Assembly (NCBI GenBank): GCA_010015805.1
Contig: ML978134.1
Location: 682,001-746,000 of the forward strand
Direction of reading: 5' to 3'
Length of the DNA stretch: 64,000 nucleotides
Source: Rhizodiscina lignyota
Lineage: Eukaryota; Ascomycota; Dothideomycetes; Aulographales; Rhizodiscinaceae
A program made the position numbers and the translations under genes. How positions within the stretch are numbered: position 1 is the stretch's first letter; the number at the start of each line of letters is the position of its first letter. This document shows positions 59,501 to 64,000 of this stretch, piece by piece. A model generated the notes under the pieces. It did not search any database. It was not told the origin of the DNA and was given only the letters and a program-made list of their open reading frames with translations.

Positions 59501-60836
59501 GTGCACGAGTTGTCGCAAGAGCAGACAGTTCGATCGCCTTACGTGACAGCAGCGCGGAGGGTTTGCAGCCTCTCGAAACGCATGAAGCTAATCATGGCTG
59601 GGTCCAGCTCGAAATTTCGCGGTCGCATTGACACTGGCACCACGAAAATACGTATGATGTTTGTGCGAGGTAAGAAGCGAAAGGGGCTGGATCCGGATCG
59701 ACGAATTCCATATTTTATTGCTCAACTGGGTGTGCGCACCGAGCGTGTGGCTATGATCTATCGCATGTATCCCAGGGTGAACGTTGATTGCGAGTCAATT
59801 TGGATATACTGTGTGCCATGACGAGTTCCCTGACGACTCCGTGGGTGGCAGGCGGCGCAAGAGCGGCCTTTACGGACGAAGCACTGCTTTTAACGGAGCG
59901 AAGGTGGTGGAGGTGGTGGAACTTGAAGTCGAGCCGGGCAAACCTACTTTCTTCTGCTGACTGATACGTCTGGTCGAGGTGGAGGTGACGCGCATCACCT
60001 CTCTTTTCTTGTTCTTTCTACGGCGCTCTCCTACCAAATGTGAGTAATCTCCAGTCAATGCGAGAAAGAGGCAGTGTCCCATGACGCGTTTGCTGCGAAT
60101 GAAACGGGCATGATGGATCTTAATAGTCATATAGGCCGCAACGCAGGGCGTCAACACAGGGAATTTTGTCTCTGAACGCACCACTCACAAAATCGAGAGA
60201 AGCGCTTTCGAAGCGGATTTGCCAGCATCACACTCACACCCTCACCGATTCTCTCACTCCTTCAGGGTTCCAGCCACCTGAATTCCCCCAACCAGGGGTA
60301 GTGGGTCTGAGCGCCTAAGCCGCCGCAGCTCCCAGGATCCCAACTGTGTACACCGGTTTAGAAACCCAGGTAATATACTAGCAGGGGGCAAGGGTGCAAG
60401 TGCCGCTCAGAACCCATCCATAAAGAGTTGGGAGCCCGCTGCGGAACTTGACCAAGACTCGCGCTTTTCAAGCCAATATCCCATCCACACCAAACGACAG
60501 AACCACCACCACAACGTCGGCCACGACGATTCCACCGCGTTCCAACAGGGTCTATCGAGATAGATCCTACCAGAGTTCTCAAGACTCAGCAGAATAAACG
60601 ACCAAATGTGTGAAAGACGAGTCAACGGCGCCGCTTCCACTCCTCTTTCCTCACCCACAAACTTCACATACATACAACAACCACCACCTCAAGATCGACC
60701 ACGTCGCGCGCCGAGGTGAGACTGCGCCTCGGCGCATCAATCGTTAACGCCGTCCAAGGCCATTTCTCTATCTCCTCTTCCTGTCATCATATAAATACTC
60801 ATCGACGCCACACGACATTGCGTTCAATGTTCAGTC
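56553..60836. other. 4.3-kb gene-poor region
   Basis: Short overlapping frames without recognisable domains; the longest, 59348..59821 (+), is Arg/Lys-rich and has no family match. The last ~600 bases (about 60200-60836) are CA/CT-rich with many CCACC runs and look like the promoter of the next gene. No terminal repeats or RNA genes were detected by eye. Confidence 0.4.
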
Positions 60837-62036
60837 ATGGCGTACGCCCAATACCCCCCAGGACTCTTCGAGTTCGAGTACAGAACACCACCGCGCAACG
60901 CGCAAACGCCACAGCCTGGATACTACAACACACACAGATTCAGCAGCTACAACACACCGTCGCCCCGAGGTAGTCCAAATCCAAAGGCTCATCATACGAG
61001 GCGGGCAAGCCAAGAGTACTACAGCTCAACGCGACCCCCCAACTACACTTCACATTCGACGCCGCGGCCATTCGCGCAGAGCACGCCGCTGCGTCCCGAA
61101 TATGTAAGTGGTTTTGATCGTATGGGGGCCAAGGCCCGCCGCTTCCGCAACTCGGACGGCCCACCTCGTGGTGCGTCCGGCTACCCGCAAAGGAGCGACA
61201 GCAAGCACCAGTCCTCGACCCGCTACTTCCACAATGTGGTCGAGGGCGACGAGTTCGACTACTTCGACGCACCGCCGCCGTACGAGCCGTTTCCGCGATT
61301 CCCTGGTGCTGATCATTTTGGTTTTGGTACACAGGATCCCTTTGCTCGCCACTATTCAGCTGAGCCAGAGGCGGAGCGGCCCCGAACGGCCAGACGACCG
61401 ACGACTTCAGCGGGTCGCACACAGCAGTCACCTCCCAAGCGACCGTCGACGACGAAGCCACAACAACCCCCGAGGCACAAGGCGTCAGAGGACGACGCGC
61501 GTCGAGCAGGCATTCCAGCCGGCTACTCTTACAAGAATTGGGACCCTACCGAAGAGCCAATCACCCTCCTCGGCAGTGTCTTCGACGCCAACTCTCTCGG
61601 CAAGTGGATCTACGATTGGACAGTCTTCCGCTACGGCGCCGCCACTCCCTTCTCCGATATTGCCGGTGATCTGTGGTTATTGTTGATCCAGCTCGCCGGC
61701 AAGGTCAAGCGTGCCGACCATCTCATGCCAAAAATCCGACGCGAAGACAATCGCGAGATGGTTGAGGACTTCCTCGAGAGTGGCGAGAGGCTGTGGATCC
61801 GATTCAAGAAGTTACTTAAGATTTGTGAAGATTACATGTGGAAGGCCGCAAAGAGAAACAGCGGCGAAAAGAAGCCTATGCAGATGGGCAAGGACTCCGG
61901 ATGTGAGTTTGTTGACTCACTATTCGGACGGGACAGGGAACTGGACAAGACGGAGAAGTTGATGAGCGCTGTCAGGCTCTGGAGTATGCGGTTCGACGCA
62001 AACTGCGAGGAAATTCTACGCAATCCTTCTGCCTAG
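60837..62036 (+). CDS. Conserved fungal protein, 'vegetative cell wall protein gp1'-type annotation
   Basis: One uninterrupted frame of 399 residues. The N-terminal ~225 residues are low-complexity, rich in Pro, Ser, Thr, Arg and Tyr. The C-terminal part is well ordered: GIPAGYSYKNWDPTEEPI, LLGSVFDANSLGKWIYDWT, DLWLLLIQLAGKVKRAD, FLESGERLWIRFKKLL. I recognise this block from many filamentous ascomycete proteins labelled gp1, a name carried over from Pro-rich algal wall proteins and probably misleading, as there is no signal peptide. The helical C-terminal domain suggests an intracellular adaptor. A GTAAGT at 61105 looks like a donor, but I see no good acceptor and the reading is continuous, so no intron is called. 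Function unknown. Confidence 0.85.
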   Translation: MAYAQYPPGLFEFEYRTPPRNAQTPQPGYYNTHRFSSYNTPSPRGSPNPKAHHTRRASQEYYSSTRPPNYTSHSTPRPFAQSTPLRPEYVSGFDRMGAKARRFRNSDGPPRGASGYPQRSDSKHQSSTRYFHNVVEGDEFDYFDAPPPYEPFPRFPGADHFGFGTQDPFARHYSAEPEAERPRTARRPTTSAGRTQQSPPKRPSTTKPQQPPRHKASEDDARRAGIPAGYSYKNWDPTEEPITLLGSVFDANSLGKWIYDWTVFRYGAATPFSDIAGDLWLLLIQLAGKVKRADHLMPKIRREDNREMVEDFLESGERLWIRFKKLLKICEDYMWKAAKRNSGEKKPMQMGKDSGCEFVDSLFGRDRELDKTEKLMSAVRLWSMRFDANCEEILRNPSA

Positions 62037-64000
62037 CAGATGACTCATGGCTTGGTTTGCTTTTCACTGGCATTTGATTTTCACACGGCGTTTCATCAGG
62101 ATGGGATGGCTATCTTGCTTTCTCCACACGCGTTTCTTCTTTGGCTCTTCTCTTTAGTCGCTGCTTTTGCGCTATATACCCCAGCCTTTTTAATTGCATT
62201 TTCGTGCGGGTGTCTGTCAAAAGTCCTTTTACGCTTGTACAACTAGTCGCATCGTCTGGGATCTCACGGCATTGCATCTTTCTCATGGGCCTTTCTCTCA
62301 TACATCACGGCGGGCTGGTGTCATCCGGAATGCCGTCAGCGCTCTCTTCGTCATGCTTGAGTCATCGGGTCGATGATATTTGGGACTTGCATTGCTAGGG
62401 CACTCAAAAGTTGGAAATACCCCCTTTCAAAGACTGTTTGGCTTCTGTTCTTCAGACTGGACATCATAGCGACGGATGGGATAGGGGTACACTGTGTATT
62501 TTGGTCATGTTGTCTTGCTAGCAAATATAATACATCCTCATTGGCCTTCAAACTCGACGTGTGCCAACTTGACTGACTCGACTTATGCTTTTGTGACGTG
62601 TGCGGCCCTCCTCCTATCTCGCTATCAAATTACCCCTCTTTTCTTCGGCTGCCATGTTTCCCAGGTGCGCGATATGCCCCACGCGAGAACGGACGTTACT
62701 CCTCCTCCTGCGTGCCGTTTCGAAACGTCCCCGTCCCCTCCCGCTCTGCCTTTTTGCCTGTTCTTAAACCTGGGAGCCCACCCGTTCACACGGCATCACG
62801 ATTCGTGAAACCGTCCACCTTCGCTTCTGCTTTCGTCCTCCACCATTGTCATTGCCCGGCCGCACACCTCCGCGACCTTCTATCCGCTTGGAACCATCCC
62901 TCTGCATTTTTAGCACGCTTTCAGCCTCGGCGCGTGGACATGTGCGTGGGCATGTCCATTCACATACGTGTTCTTCGCACCGTATCTGCACTCCCTCGTA
63001 CGCGTCGCCCAATTCGCCATCCGCCCTCGATGACTGGGTTACCAAAACCACATACGTCCAATGCGGCAAGACACTCGACAAGGTGTCACCCATTCCACCA
63101 TCCAGCTCGCTCGGAAGGATGCGGCAGCCCCTGTATCCGGGCCTCAGATGCATCTTACTATAGGGCGGCGCAGTGGGTTATTACTAACGCTCCTTGAGGA
63201 TTACGCCGGCGCTGCGAACGTCAATTGGCCATAACTCGCCTAGAATGCAATCGAAGGTTCGGGAACCCCAGCACGATGCTTACGCGTGGTGAAAGTCCGC
63301 CTATAGCGATTGCACGAAGAAGTAAGGTGTGGCTCCCGGCGGCTGACGAACATTGCAGATGGTGGACAGGGTAAGATGCTTATTCGCGATTCCAACTGGC
63401 TCAGCCTTACGGCTACCTGCAGTGGAACTGTTGCTATTTCTTCCTGTGAGGCTCGCGAGCGGTAGTGGAAATAGGTAAGGCGTCACTGCAGTAATACTGT
63501 CTTGATATGGACATCTTGGGCGCTGGGGGCTGTTGCCGTTGTTGCCGCGAACAGCACACTCCCCCATTCGGTCTGTATGCGACATCTCCCATTATCGCAA
63601 CTGTTTAAATGCTCCGGATGGCTGTGGATATGCAGATGTCATAGATGCTGCATGGTCGAGCTACCCGATGCCTGTGCTCCGCGTTGGATGTACAGTATCG
63701 ATTTTTGCTCTTTCTGTTATTTCCCCATTGTGACGATCGGTCGGATGGTCTTACATGTGAACCGCGAGATACTTTACGGATTGGAATTGTACTACACACC
63801 GTTCTCGATAAAGTAACTATTTTCAGGTGGCGCTGTGTTCCCCGGCATTGTGCTCCCCCACGTTGGAATTGAGCCTCGAGATTTCCATGTCATTTTGCTC
63901 GAACGGCAGTGGAAGCGTACAGGGCGGCTCATCCGTCTCCACCATATTCAAAGCTGAGATGATTTTTCTTTTGTGATAGGCTTTTTAACCGCGAAATGAT
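62037..64000. other. Intergenic; no gene seen
   Basis: Pyrimidine-rich sequence after the gp1-type gene; open frames on both strands at 62598..63197 overlap and have no domain. The stretch may hold 3' UTR sequence and the promoter of a gene beyond the window edge. Confidence 0.4.

Noticed and set aside
59348-59821. 157-codon Arg/Lys-rich open frame
   Set aside because: No motif or homology that I recognise, overlapped by a minus-strand frame of similar quality.
61105-61200. GTAAGT inside the gp1-type gene as an intron donor
   Set aside because: No pyrimidine-rich tract or branch-like site precedes a suitable in-frame AG, and the reading through is continuous.

Overview
The window reads as nuclear DNA of a filamentous ascomycete (Pezizomycotina), probably a dothideomycete. 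The support is: many short introns (about 52-80 nt) with GTATGT/GTAAGT-type donors and CTAAC/CTGAC-like branch points; gene families typical of moulds (a HET-domain protein, NRPS-like adenylation enzyme, berberine-bridge-like oxidase, secreted aspartic protease, Dal5-like permease, Cys-rich secreted proteins); no operons; and long intergenic tracts. The class-level assignment is an inference from overall protein resemblance. Exon models below come from reading frame continuity, splice consensus and known domain order. No tRNA, rRNA or CRISPR was found.

Layout. 1-6.5 kb: an HMG-box transcription factor, a conserved fungal protein of unknown role, and an SDR-fold protein lacking the catalytic Tyr. 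6.5-11.8 kb: no recognisable gene. 11.8-23.7 kb: a MAPEG membrane protein, a HET-domain protein, a free-standing NRPS-like adenylation protein, a UBTD-like protein with lipidation signal and ubiquitin-like domain, and a PH-domain protein with a long charged repeat tail. 23.7-27.9 kb: gene-poor. 27.9-30.4 kb: two divergent paralogues of a Cys-rich secreted protein, one with an internal stop, separated by two TA-flanked inverted-repeat elements. 31.2-36.7 kb: a Vsb1/SulP-like vacuolar transporter and the GINS replication subunit Psf1. 36.8-49.2 kb: an accessory-looking block (epoxide hydrolase, aspartic protease, Dal5-like permease, zinc alcohol dehydrogenase, GlcG/HbpS-like protein) that holds five copies of one ~210-245 bp MITE family plus a fragment. 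50.0-56.6 kb: a C2H2 zinc-finger factor with a 20-Cys N-terminal region, then a tandem FAD oxidase and secreted carboxylesterase. 56.6-60.8 kb: gene-poor. 60.8-62.0 kb: a conserved protein of the kind annotated as 'vegetative cell wall protein gp1'. 62.0-64.0 kb: no gene seen.

Housekeeping genes (psf1, Vsb1-like, PH protein, UBTD-like) are interleaved with secreted or metabolic genes. No classic secondary-metabolite cluster with a complete PKS or NRPS is present. The most unusual items are the MITE family, the secreted-protein pair with its mobile elements, an intron placed directly after a start ATG, a GC-AG intron, an adenylation domain with no partner domains, and the Cys-rich zinc-finger protein.
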